NCBI GenBank assembly: GCA_050730755.1
Contig: JBOHNR010000015.1
Location: 1-12,814 of the forward strand
DNA: 12,814 bases
From: CAVPPA01 sp050730755
GTDB taxonomy: Bacteria > Patescibacteriota > Saccharimonadia > Saccharimonadales > UBA4665
Direction: 5' to 3'
Shown: one piece after another, positions 1-7,023 of the stretch
Layout of the letters: the number at the start of each line of letters is the position of its first letter
Position numbering within the stretch: the first letter of the stretch is position 1
Made by a program: the position numbers and the translations under genes
The notes under the pieces: generated by a model
The model's database searches: none
Seen by the model: the letters and a program-made list of their open reading frames with translations, nothing else
Told to the model about the DNA's origin: nothing

Positions 1-200
1 GCTTCAGCTGTATAGAGAGCGTTGATAGAATAATAACCATCACTGGCAACTAAATACTCATTCGTTCCGCCGCTTAGAAGGGCAAAGCCAATTAACGTTA
101 GAACGATTGAAATCCATAAGACGGCTATTAGTATATAGCCTCTCTTTTTAGCGGGATTTTGAAAGTCGTTTCTAGTTATTGATTTAAGTAGCTTAATCAT
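1..200 (-). CDS. PilX/GspK-like minor prepilin (partial, C-terminus off the left edge)
   Basis: A partial reading frame starts at the ATG at 200 and runs open to the window edge (66 codons seen). After a basic stretch with Lys-Lys-Arg-Gly, residues about 18-40 form one long hydrophobic helix beginning YILIAVLWISIVL, followed by a polar region ending in ALYTAEA. A hydrophobic N-terminal helix after a Gly, no Glu at mature position 5, and an A-E-A motif about 45 residues later are typical of PilX minor pilins and of GspK, the pseudopilins at the filament tip. The start overlaps the stop of the preceding minor pilin gene by 8 nt, so translation is probably coupled. It is the last visible gene of the pilus operon. 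The family assignment rests on the N-terminal helix only. Confidence 0.7.
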   Translation of the reverse strand, partial: MIKLLKSITRNDFQNPAKKRGYILIAVLWISIVLTLIGFALLSGGTNEYLVASDGYYSINALYTAE

Positions 201-858
201 CTCTAAATACCATTTGAGTTGAATACGAGGCGGTTATTGATTGGTGAAAAGCCGTTGCCGCCAATGAGATTTGGAGAACTATTGACCTAGCGTTAGTCGG
301 TGTAACGCTATCCCCATTACCATCAAGGTAACTGACTGTGAATGAAGACACGTTATTTAGTATAACCTCATCAGCTGGGCAAGTTGCGGTGGCATCTTCG
401 GCTGGACAGGTGTTAGTCACGGCATTACCACTTACTTGTGCGGCCAGTATTCGTTTATACAGAGTGTTGTTTTGAACAAAGTAAATAATATTATTTTTAT
501 AAGGAATATATTCACTCGCGTCCTGCCATAAAATAGCACCACTGGAGTTTTGGGCGGCAGTCGCTAGGATAAGAGTAGTACTGTTCGAGGTCCAGCTATA
601 TTCATTGCCTGAGGTTGGTGCGTATGGATCAGGCCAGCGGTTGGCAGCATCAGCGTTGGACGATAAACGAACATCAGTATTGATTCTGTTGAGTCCAGTT
701 TCATCCTGATTTAAAAGAGCTACTTTGGCCGTAGCAACAGTACTTTGGGCAATTTGATTAGCCATATAGCCTAAAATAGCACCGGCTAAAATAACACTGA
801 CAATCATAGATACTAGTAGTTCGACTATAGTAAAACCACTCTCAGTTATCTGTTTCAT
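193..858 (-). CDS. Minor type IV prepilin, PilW/GspJ-like
   Basis: A 221-residue prepilin. It has a short leader ending in Gly8, then FTIVELLVSM with Glu at mature position 5: the canonical class III signal cut and N-methylated by prepilin peptidase. One transmembrane helix spans about residues 9-32. The remainder is a Ser/Thr/Asn-rich extracytoplasmic domain with two Cys (about 150 and 160) in a small CPAED/CPADE duplication that could form a disulfide loop. Length and position (second of three minor pilins, before the PilX/GspK-like gene) fit the PilW/GspJ slot. The start overlaps the upstream gene's stop as ATGA (855-858), implying coupled translation. The role is inferred as part of a pilus-initiating tip complex; the globular domain alone does not identify the family. 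Confidence 0.75.
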   Translation of the reverse strand: MKQITESGFTIVELLVSMIVSVILAGAILGYMANQIAQSTVATAKVALLNQDETGLNRINTDVRLSSNADAANRWPDPYAPTSGNEYSWTSNSTTLILATAAQNSSGAILWQDASEYIPYKNNIIYFVQNNTLYKRILAAQVSGNAVTNTCPAEDATATCPADEVILNNVSSFTVSYLDGNGDSVTPTNARSIVLQISLAATAFHQSITASYSTQMVFRDD

Positions 859-1253
859 TGCGATATACCGATGATGCCTATTAGTGAACTAAGTTCGACG
901 CTTACGGTGTGGCCATCTTGAGTGTAGGAAACAGTCGCATCAACCCGCTTTATACCCGTAATCGGTTCACTGATAACGGCACTACCACTATCGGGGCTCG
1001 GTAGATTAGAGGGTAGTTGAGAAGTGAAATTAATTGTTTGACCATTCGTTAACTGGTCATAGTTATTATTTCGGAGAGATTCTACCTCAGTTTGAGCGGC
1101 TATGGTGGCCGTCTCTAAATAACTACCATTTCTCTGAACATTATCAAGGCTGATAAAAACTTCAGACAAACCAGCTACGACCAATCCAAAAACGGCGATT
1201 GTAATAATCAATTCAACGATCGTAAAACCGGCTTCTTTTTTTGTTGGTAACAT
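855..1253 (-). CDS. Minor type IV prepilin, PilV/GspI-like
   Basis: A 132-residue prepilin using the ATG at 1253. A longer in-frame start at 1286 lies inside the terminator-like hairpin at 1274-1301 and would put 11 extra residues before the leader, so it was rejected. The leader MLPTKKEAG is followed by FTIVELIITIAVFGLVV (Glu5 present). The domain after the helix carries IAAQTEVESLRNNNYDQL, resembling the 'A..E.LR...Y' segment of GspI/PilV proteins. No Shine-Dalgarno site is visible; a TATAAT at 1267-1272 (minus) lies 13 nt before the ATG. It is the first gene after the hairpin and overlaps the next gene by 4 nt. Probably a subunit of the pilus tip complex. The prepilin call is firm; the V/I subtype is moderately supported. 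Confidence 0.75.
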   Translation of the reverse strand: MLPTKKEAGFTIVELIITIAVFGLVVAGLSEVFISLDNVQRNGSYLETATIAAQTEVESLRNNNYDQLTNGQTINFTSQLPSNLPSPDSGSAVISEPITGIKRVDATVSYTQDGHTVSVELSSLIGIIGISQ

Positions 1254-1273
1254 AGTGTTTATGCTAATTATAC

Positions 1274-1301
1274 AAAACCGGGGCAATTTTACCCCGGTTT
1301 T
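1274..1301 (-). terminator. Strong hairpin after the major pilin gene (terminator or attenuator)
   Basis: A perfect 10-bp stem (AAAACCGGGG pairing with CCCCGGTTTT) closes an 8-nt loop. It starts 27 nt after the major pilin stop on the minus strand, and the 3' arm ends in TTTT followed by GTATAATT, so it resembles an intrinsic terminator with an interrupted U-tract. The minor pilins lie directly downstream in the same direction, so it more likely reduces than abolishes read-through, or protects the 3' end of an abundant pilin mRNA. It is nearly symmetric and could also work on the plus strand. Confidence 0.7.
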
Positions 1302-1328
1302 AGTATTTTACTTTATGACTTAACTATC

Positions 1329-1814
1329 TTAGGTCAAACTGTTCTTAACAAACGGCCCGCCGTTTTCAAGATCTGCTGTTAGCACGAAGGCGCTACAGCC
1401 ATTGTTTTGGGGAACACCGCCCGTAATGGTCGTTAAGGTCGTGTTAGTACAACTTGTACCACTTGCGACATAACCATATGAGTAGTTACCGGAACTCTGA
1501 GCTGCAGTGGCGATGGTGCCGCCTTCAGGACTAGTCAGAGAATTTGGGTCCAAGCCTTGCATGAAGGTTGACACAAAATTCCCAGTACCAGTTTGTGCTA
1601 AATCAGCCTCGCTCGGATAGAAGCCGTATTGAGCATAAAATGTTTCGAGATGGCTATCGACCGCGTCAATATCCGTCTGTCGGACCGTATCGCGAGCTTT
1701 CGATTGTACCCCTGTGTATGTTACTAAGACCAACGTCGCCAAAATACCTATGACAACAATCACTATCAAAAGTTCCACAATCGTGAAACCTTTTTGCTTT
1801 TTAAGTGAGATCAT
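1329..1814 (-). CDS. Major type IV pilin (prepilin), PilA/PilE-like
   Basis: A 161-residue prepilin. Leader MISLKKQKG ends at Gly9, then FTIVELLIVIVVIGILATLVLVTYTGVQSKAR forms the N-terminal helix, with mature Phe1 and Glu5 as required for processing and filament packing. The soluble domain has Cys122 and Cys140, which probably close a C-terminal disulfide loop, and ends in a Gly/Asn-rich tail with ADLENGG. It is called the major pilin because it has its own strong promoter (1919-1946), a leader of about 97 nt, a very good ribosome-binding site and its own terminator-like hairpin, unlike the overlapping minor pilins downstream. It forms the shaft of a pilus powered by PilB and anchored by PilC, encoded upstream. 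Adhesion, motility or DNA uptake are all possible roles. Confidence 0.88.
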   Translation of the reverse strand: MISLKKQKGFTIVELLIVIVVIGILATLVLVTYTGVQSKARDTVRQTDIDAVDSHLETFYAQYGFYPSEADLAQTGTGNFVSTFMQGLDPNSLTSPEGGTIATAAQSSGNYSYGYVASGTSCTNTTLTTITGGVPQNNGCSAFVLTADLENGGPFVKNSLT

Positions 1815-1823
1815 AAGAGCCCA

Positions 1824-1831
1824 CCCTCCTT
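1824..1831 (-). promoter_or_regulatory. Ribosome-binding site of the major pilin
   Basis: AAGGAGGG on the minus strand lies 9 nt before the ATG at 1814. It is among the strongest Shine-Dalgarno matches in the window and fixes the pilin start. It sits just after an A/U-rich, probably unstructured stretch. Confidence 0.8.
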
Positions 1832-1856
1832 ATATTTATATATTTAATTTTACTAA

Positions 1857-1906
1857 ATCGTTTTGGTAACGATGATACTTATTTTCCTATTACCAGGGAA
1901 GTATCA
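1857..1906 (-). promoter_or_regulatory. Two adjacent hairpins in the major pilin 5' leader
   Basis: Between the pilin promoter and the ribosome-binding site are two inverted repeats. One pairs TGATACTT (1873-1880) with AAGTATCA (1899-1906), 8 bp around an 18-nt loop that can pair CC with GG further inside. The second pairs ATCGTT (1857-1862) with AACGAT (1868-1873), 6 bp around 5 nt. They abut at 1873. They could stabilise the pilin mRNA or act as a regulatory element; no known riboswitch class is recognised. Confidence 0.5.
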
Positions 1907-1918
1907 GTATCTGCCTTG

Positions 1919-1946
1919 ATTATAACCATAAGCCTATTCTAGTCAA
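1919..1946 (-). promoter_or_regulatory. Sigma70-type promoter of the major pilin
   Basis: On the minus strand, TTGACT (1941-1946) and a perfect TATAAT (1919-1924) are separated by 16 bp. Transcription would start near 1912, giving a leader of roughly 97 nt. This is the best promoter match in the window. It makes the pilin independent of pilB-pilC, whose last codon is at 2000. Confidence 0.7.
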
Positions 1947-1999
1947 GAGTAAGTAACCATGTGTATAAATCGTTATTAACCATAAATCTCAATCTCTGT

Positions 2000-3289
2000 C
2001 TAACTGGTCGGAGTAATCTTTGTGCTTAGATCAGCAATTGGCCCCATAACGCTAAGGGCGATGAGACCGACTAGGGCACCAAGAATAATAATCATTAGCG
2101 GTTCAATGATCGAGCTAAGAGAATCAATTACGACATCAACGTCTTCCTCGTAAAAATCAGCTATTTTGATTAAGATGGTATCAATTTGCCCGGTTTCTTC
2201 ACCAACAGCCAACATTTGTGCCACAATCGACGGGAAAAACTTACTTTTGCTTAGAGGATCACTAAGTGGTTTCCCATTTTTAACTTCTTTTGAGGCAGCT
2301 ATTAATTCAGCTTCTATAACCTTATTACCAATGGCTCCGCCGGTTACCTCTAAAGCGTCAAGGACTGTCACGCCTGAAGAAGTGAGAGCTGAAAACGTTC
2401 GGGCAAACCGAGCAACAGCAATCTTAATGATAATAGTTTTTAAAATTGGGATTTTTAACAGTAAAGTGTGATATTGAATTTTTCCTTTAGGGGTTTTGAT
2501 ATAACGTAAAACATAAACAGTGATAATAGCAATAATAATGATTATAAATAGCAAGTTTGGTAATTTATTAACAATTGGTATAACGCTTAGGACCGGAATG
2601 GAATGCATCACATTATTACCGATGCAGAAATTACTGACATTTAACATAGCTAATGTGTAAATCGGCAACTTGGCGCCCGGTCCACCTAGTTGGGTGAAAA
2701 TATTACCCAGTTTGGGTACTATAAAAATCATAATAAAGAAAAAGGCAATAACAGTTACCGTCATGATAACTATCGGGTAGGCCATGGCACTTTTAATTTT
2801 CTTACGGATAGTAGCATCTTTTTCGGCTTGAAGGGCTAAACGTTTTAAAATATCGGCCAAAATACCGCCTGCTTCACCGGCTCTTATCATATTTATATAA
2901 ACTTCTGAGAAGACATTAGGAAATCTGGCAAAAGCCTCACCAAGTGGCCGGCCAGCTTCAATGTCTTTAGCGATGCTGCCGATAACAGTTTTGAAATACT
3001 GATTATTAGTTTGATCCTGGAGTGTAGACAGTGAACGCGGCAATGAGACGCCAGCTGATATAAGTGTTGATAATTGGCGGCTAAACACGACTAAGTCTCT
3101 TAGCTTAACTTTTGGCTTAAACACATTGCTAAATAGCTTAACCTTGTTAGCGCTGGTATCCAGCTTGATCAAAATCGGTCGTATATTTTGTTTGCTTAAA
3201 GCCGCAATTAAGGCATTTCGATCTTGAGCATCATAAACACCGTTAATAGTTTTACCTTCGTGATTAATCGCTTTGTAACTGAATAACAT
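2000..3289 (-). CDS. pilC: Type IV pilus inner-membrane platform protein PilC (GspF family)
   Basis: A 429-residue polytopic protein. The ATG at 3289 (MLFSYKAINHEGK) was chosen over an in-frame start at 3364 because it matches the family N-terminus and lies 1 nt after the pilB stop, whereas the longer form would overlap pilB by 74 nt. Two T2SSF domains are visible at about 67-190 and 293-415, each with a family signature: GEAGG at 139-142 and GEETG at 363-367. Membrane segments lie near 170-192, 246-263 and 396-415. PilC sits in the cytoplasmic membrane, couples the PilB ATPase to pilin extraction and anchors the filament. The stretch between the first two membrane segments (about 205-245) looks around 20 residues longer than is usual. 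Co-transcribed with pilB. Confidence 0.9.
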   Translation of the reverse strand: MLFSYKAINHEGKTINGVYDAQDRNALIAALSKQNIRPILIKLDTSANKVKLFSNVFKPKVKLRDLVVFSRQLSTLISAGVSLPRSLSTLQDQTNNQYFKTVIGSIAKDIEAGRPLGEAFARFPNVFSEVYINMIRAGEAGGILADILKRLALQAEKDATIRKKIKSAMAYPIVIMTVTVIAFFFIMIFIVPKLGNIFTQLGGPGAKLPIYTLAMLNVSNFCIGNNVMHSIPVLSVIPIVNKLPNLLFIIIIIAIITVYVLRYIKTPKGKIQYHTLLLKIPILKTIIIKIAVARFARTFSALTSSGVTVLDALEVTGGAIGNKVIEAELIAASKEVKNGKPLSDPLSKSKFFPSIVAQMLAVGEETGQIDTILIKIADFYEEDVDVVIDSLSSIIEPLMIIILGALVGLIALSVMGPIADLSTKITPTS

Positions 3290-3290
3290 A

Positions 3291-5111
3291 TCAATCTTCC
3301 GTCGACGTAGCGCGGAGTATTTCTTCGACGGTTGTTTCACCGCGGAGGGCTTTAATAAAGCCATCGATTTGCATCGTCAGCATGCCTTCTTTAATAGAGA
3401 TGTCTTCAATAGTCTCACTGGTTGCACTGGTAACAATTAACTTTTCTAGCTCTACAGAATTATGAAGAACTTCGTAGATACCAATCCTGCCCTTATAGCC
3501 GGCGTGGTTGCAAACTACGCAACCATCATCATTAGCCTTCCAAAGACGCTTAATGCCATTTGCTGTCGAGCTCAGTTCCCCCGCTGAGGTATCTTTAGCG
3601 GTGCTACTTGGCTTGCCTATGTTACCTTCCAACGCCTTTTTCTCAAGTTCGTTGATGTGTTTTATATCGAGGTTATCTTCAAGATTGAAGACCTTTACTA
3701 AATGTTGAAACTCAGCTTCGTTAGGTGTGTATGTCTGACGACATTCAGTGCATAAACGGCGGACAAGTCGTTGACCAATGACAACTCGCACAGTGGAGGC
3801 GATTAAAAACGGCTCGGTGCCCATATCAAGCAGGCGCGGTAAGCTGGTTGCCGCGTTATTAGTGTGTAAGGTTGAGAAAACAAGGTGGCCCGTTAAGGCA
3901 GCCTGAACAGCTAGATCAGCCGTATCTTTATCGCGGACCTCGCCGACCATAATAATGTTTGGATCCTGGCGCAATAGAGCCCGCAAGCCGTTGCTGAATG
4001 TCATACCGGCAATCGGATTGACCTGGGTCTGATTAACGCCTGGTATTCGATACTCTACCGGATCTTCGACTGTCGAAATGTTGACGTTTGGCATATTTAA
4101 CATGCTCAAGATACTAAAGAGAGTCGTTGATTTACCTGATCCGGTTGGTCCGGTGACCAAAATCATACCGTGCGGTTGAATAATGGCGTGCTGTAGGGTT
4201 TCAAGCGCATTACCCCAAAAGCCTAAATCTGCAAAAGTAGCTGCTTTATTGGATTCGTTAAGTATACGCATGACCACTTTTTCGCCATCGACGATGGGTA
4301 GCGTCGAGACACGAATGGCGTAAAGATTACTGCCAACTTGAACTTTAAACCGGCCATCTTGGGAGACACGATGCTCGTCGATTTTTAGATTGGACAGTAT
4401 TTTAATACGAGAAACCAGAGCATTAAGCATTTTACGGGGTAATTTGTTAACTTCTCGCAACATACCGTCAATACGGTAACGAACAATAACAATATTTTCG
4501 CGGGGCTCAATATGTATATCGCTGGCAGTCGCCTTTACACCGTACTCTATGATGAGGTTAACGGTTTGGGCAATTGGTGAATCTTCAGCCAAATCCTCCT
4601 CGCCAGGCTCCTCGGACTCATCCGCCTGATTCTCGCCGGAAATAACCTGAGTTAGTTCACTGCCAATACTACCGTCTTCGCGATATTGATCAAGTGCTGC
4701 TTGGAGCTGACTGGCGGTACTTATATAGACCCGAATGTTATTACTTAGTTGCTTCTGAAGAAAATTGAGAGCCTGTATATCGTCCGGATCCTCCATGGCC
4801 ACCAGCTTTGTACCATTCTCGTCGATATCAAAAACAACAGCGTGATACTGCCGGGCGATTCGTTCAGGTAACAGTTGCAAAACTTCACGCTTTATATCTT
4901 TAGCGTTCAGTTCCATGAGGGGAACTTCAATTTCCTCGGCGTATAACTTAGTTAGTTCCTTCTCGCTTACAAGGTTATTTTTTATAACTAAATCTTGGAG
5001 AGGCTTTTTCTCGCTAACTTCTTGTTTATGTAGCTCAGCGATCTGTTCATCAGTAATTTTTTTATCAGTCTTTTTTAAAAGTCGCTCAGTTAGGGAATCA
5101 GCTATACGCAT
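3291..5111 (-). CDS. pilB: Type IV pilus assembly ATPase PilB (GspE/PilB family)
   Basis: A 606-residue cytoplasmic hexameric secretion ATPase that drives pilus extension. Residues about 1-145 form the MshEN/T2SSE_N-type N-terminal domain, followed by an acidic linker (about 158-178). The ATPase core has Walker A GPTGSGKS (321-328), an Asp box STVEDPVE (346-353), a Walker B region with IIMVGEVRD (386-394) and a His box TGHLVFSTLHTN (407-418). Two zinc-type cysteine pairs are C454/C457 and C531/C534, separated by an unusually long 73-residue segment. The ATG at 5111 is preferred to an in-frame TTG at 5120 because the GGGG upstream is too close to the TTG. It diverges from recA and overlaps nothing; pilC follows after 1 nt. 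Probably named correctly even if the pilus serves competence. Confidence 0.92.
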   Translation of the reverse strand: MRIADSLTERLLKKTDKKITDEQIAELHKQEVSEKKPLQDLVIKNNLVSEKELTKLYAEEIEVPLMELNAKDIKREVLQLLPERIARQYHAVVFDIDENGTKLVAMEDPDDIQALNFLQKQLSNNIRVYISTASQLQAALDQYREDGSIGSELTQVISGENQADESEEPGEEDLAEDSPIAQTVNLIIEYGVKATASDIHIEPRENIVIVRYRIDGMLREVNKLPRKMLNALVSRIKILSNLKIDEHRVSQDGRFKVQVGSNLYAIRVSTLPIVDGEKVVMRILNESNKAATFADLGFWGNALETLQHAIIQPHGMILVTGPTGSGKSTTLFSILSMLNMPNVNISTVEDPVEYRIPGVNQTQVNPIAGMTFSNGLRALLRQDPNIIMVGEVRDKDTADLAVQAALTGHLVFSTLHTNNAATSLPRLLDMGTEPFLIASTVRVVIGQRLVRRLCTECRQTYTPNEAEFQHLVKVFNLEDNLDIKHINELEKKALEGNIGKPSSTAKDTSAGELSSTANGIKRLWKANDDGCVVCNHAGYKGRIGIYEVLHNSVELEKLIVTSATSETIEDISIKEGMLTMQIDGFIKALRGETTVEEILRATSTED

Positions 5112-5340
5112 GTTAACCAATACCCCGCGGCCATTTTTGTCAGTTTAGCTTTATATATTGCCTGCATCTTAAGTCAGTGCTCATCAATCTGTTTAAGGTT
5201 ATTTTAGCAGTAATTAACCAAAACCAGAAGCATTTTACGGGGGTAGTCGCCCTGTTCTGCTAGGCGGATGTTTGCTATACTTAAAAATATATTAGAACTT
5301 GGGATAACAGTAGCTACATAAAGCGGGGAGGTAGTCGACT
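5112..5340. promoter_or_regulatory. Divergent pilB / recA intergenic promoter region
   Basis: A 229-nt region between divergent genes, with no ORF of its own. For pilB (minus strand) two weak candidates exist: TATAAA at 5150-5155 with CTGACT at 5172-5177 (16-bp spacer), and an extended -10 TGCTAAAAT at 5201-5209. For recA (plus strand) an extended -10 TGCTATACT lies at 5273-5281 without a clear -35. No Bacillus-type (GAAC-N4-GTTC) or E. coli-type LexA box was found, so an SOS link for recA is not supported. Confidence 0.5.
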
Positions 5341-6393
5341 ATGGCAGCAGATAAACAAGCAGCCGCTGCTGCAAAGGAAGGCAAATCCAAAGCGCTGAAT
5401 TTAGCGCTTGATAGTATTGAAAAGCAATTCGGTCGCGGTTCCATCATGAAACTCGGTGAGCAAGTACACATGCAGGTGGAGTGCATACCTTCCGGCAGTA
5501 TTTCACTTGACCTAGCCTTAGGTGGCGGTTTACCAAGGGGACGAGTGGTTGAAATTTACGGTCCAGAATCTTCCGGAAAAACAACACTGGCTCTACATGG
5601 TATTGCCGAAGTCCAGAGATCCGGTGGCACGGCGGCTTTTATTGACGCCGAACATGCCCTTGATCCAGCCTATGCCAAACGAATCGGAGTCGATATTGAT
5701 AATTTGCTTTTGAGCCAGCCAGATAATGGTGAGCAGGCTCTCGAAATTACCGAAACCTTAGTCCGTTCCAATGCCGTTGACCTGGTGGTAGTTGACTCAG
5801 TAGCTGCTCTAGTGCCTAGAGCTGAAATTGAAGGAGAAATGGGCGACAGTTTGCCTGGTTTGCAGGCTAGGTTGATGAGTCAAGCATTGCGTAAACTGAC
5901 TAGCGTTATAAGCCGGTCTAAAACGACCGTCATTTTTATTAATCAAATTCGTATGAAGATCGGTATTATGTTTGGTAATCCTGAGACTACCTCAGGTGGT
6001 AATGCCTTGAAGTTCTATGCCTCAGTTAGAATGGATATCCGCCGGATTGGTCAAATCAAACAAGGCGAGGCTGTGGTTGGTAATCGAACTAGAGTTAAAG
6101 TCGTTAAAAACAAAATTGCACCGCCATTTCGAGAGGCTGAGTTTGACATAATGTATGACGAAGGCATTTCTCAGTCAGGCGATATACTTGACCAAGCCGT
6201 TTTACGAAACATTGTTGAAAAATCTGGAGCCTGGTTTACTTATGGCGGCCAAAACATCGCCCAGGGTCGGGAAGCTGCTAAAAAATACCTCAAGGCTAAT
6301 TCTAAAGTAATGGCTGAAATAGATAAAAAAGTTCGCGACTCAGCCGCCAAAGACGAAAGAGACGCTGCAGCAGCAGACGAAAAAAAAGAATAG
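5341..6393 (+). CDS. recA: Recombinase RecA
   Basis: A 350-residue RecA of normal length. It forms ATP-dependent filaments on single-stranded DNA and catalyses strand exchange in repair and in uptake of transforming DNA. Visible motifs are Walker A GPESSGKT (74-81), the catalytic Glu104 in IDAEHALD, Walker B LVVVDSVAAL (148-157), loop L1 around EGEMGDS (165-170), and loop L2 within 201-220, starting NQIRMKIG. The C-terminal tail is Ala/Lys/Asp/Glu-rich. GGGGAGGT lies 8 nt before the ATG and fixes the start. recX follows after 23 nt, so they are almost certainly co-transcribed. Divergence from pilB places a DNA-processing gene beside a pilus operon, though recA is a housekeeping gene and need not be linked to competence. 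Confidence 0.98.
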   Translation: MAADKQAAAAAKEGKSKALNLALDSIEKQFGRGSIMKLGEQVHMQVECIPSGSISLDLALGGGLPRGRVVEIYGPESSGKTTLALHGIAEVQRSGGTAAFIDAEHALDPAYAKRIGVDIDNLLLSQPDNGEQALEITETLVRSNAVDLVVVDSVAALVPRAEIEGEMGDSLPGLQARLMSQALRKLTSVISRSKTTVIFINQIRMKIGIMFGNPETTSGGNALKFYASVRMDIRRIGQIKQGEAVVGNRTRVKVVKNKIAPPFREAEFDIMYDEGISQSGDILDQAVLRNIVEKSGAWFTYGGQNIAQGREAAKKYLKANSKVMAEIDKKVRDSAAKDERDAAAADEKKE

Positions 6394-6416
6394 CATTATC
6401 TTAAAGCAAGGTTTCA

Positions 6417-7019
6417 GTGAAGATCACTAGTATTGCCCAGCAGCTTAAACAAAAAGACCGTTATTCGATTTTTGTTGACGGTAAGTATGTCTTTTCCCTC
6501 AGTGAATCAGCTTTGCTTGAGAGTAAGCTAGCAGTCAAGCAGGAGTTGGATCAGGCTGAGTTGAAAGGTTGGCGGCTGCGCTCAGCTGAAGATAAAATAA
6601 CTTCTGATGCTTTACGCTATGTTGCCTTGAGACTTCGGAGTAGTTGGGAAATGGAATTTTACTTGAAACGTAAAAGCGCCTCACCTTCTCTTATAGCACA
6701 AATACTTAGCAAGTTAACTAACATCGGATTACTTAATGACGAGACCTTTGCAAGGAGTTGGATTAATAACCGTCGACTTCTCCGCCCTACTTCGAAGCGA
6801 AAATTACAACAGGAATTACGATCTAAACATATCAGTGCAGAGATTATCGAACAGGCTCTTGCAGCTGATGAAAGCAATGAGTTAGACGTGCTACAGCAAC
6901 TTATAACCAGGATGCACCGCCAGCCAAAATATAGGGCCGACAATTTAAAACTGATGCAATATCTTTCTCGTCAAGGTTTCGATTACGGCGACATTAAAAG
7001 TGCCATGAAAGAAGAGTAA
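6417..7019 (+). CDS. recX: Regulatory protein RecX
   Basis: A 200-residue, all-helical, basic protein starting with GTG; AAGG lies 6 nt upstream. RecX binds in the groove of the RecA filament and modulates (usually limits) its activity. The family pattern of three-helix repeats is visible: 'DA..YVALRLRSSWEMEFYLKRK' around 68-89, then 'L...GLLND..FARSWINNRR' around 102-120, then 'S.RKLQQELRSKHIS...IEQAL' around 126-149. Short N-terminal beta-like residues (RYSIFVDGKYVFSLSE) are also typical. It lies 23 nt after recA in the standard recA-recX arrangement. Its stop is only 4 nt from the stop of the converging PRC-barrel gene, leaving no room for a separate terminator. Confidence 0.92.
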   Translation: MKITSIAQQLKQKDRYSIFVDGKYVFSLSESALLESKLAVKQELDQAELKGWRLRSAEDKITSDALRYVALRLRSSWEMEFYLKRKSASPSLIAQILSKLTNIGLLNDETFARSWINNRRLLRPTSKRKLQQELRSKHISAEIIEQALAADESNELDVLQQLITRMHRQPKYRADNLKLMQYLSRQGFDYGDIKSAMKEE

Positions 7020-7023
7020 GAGA

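Noticed and set aside
1254..1286. Upstream extension of the PilV/GspI-like gene to 1286
   Set aside because: It would start inside the terminator-like hairpin and add 11 residues before the prepilin leader; the ATG at 1253 gives a normal leader.
3290..3364. Upstream extension of pilC to 3364
   Set aside because: It would overlap the conserved pilB C-terminus by 74 nt; the MLFSYKA start matches the family and follows the pilB stop by 1 nt.
5221..5340. A LexA/SOS box upstream of recA
   Set aside because: I looked for GAAC-N4-GTTC and CTGT-N8-ACAG forms and found only non-palindromic fragments such as AGAACTTGGGATAAC.
5292..5486. Minus-strand ORF across the recA start
   Set aside because: It lies antisense to the conserved recA N-terminus and promoter; Ser/Ala/Cys-rich composition is typical of a shadow frame.
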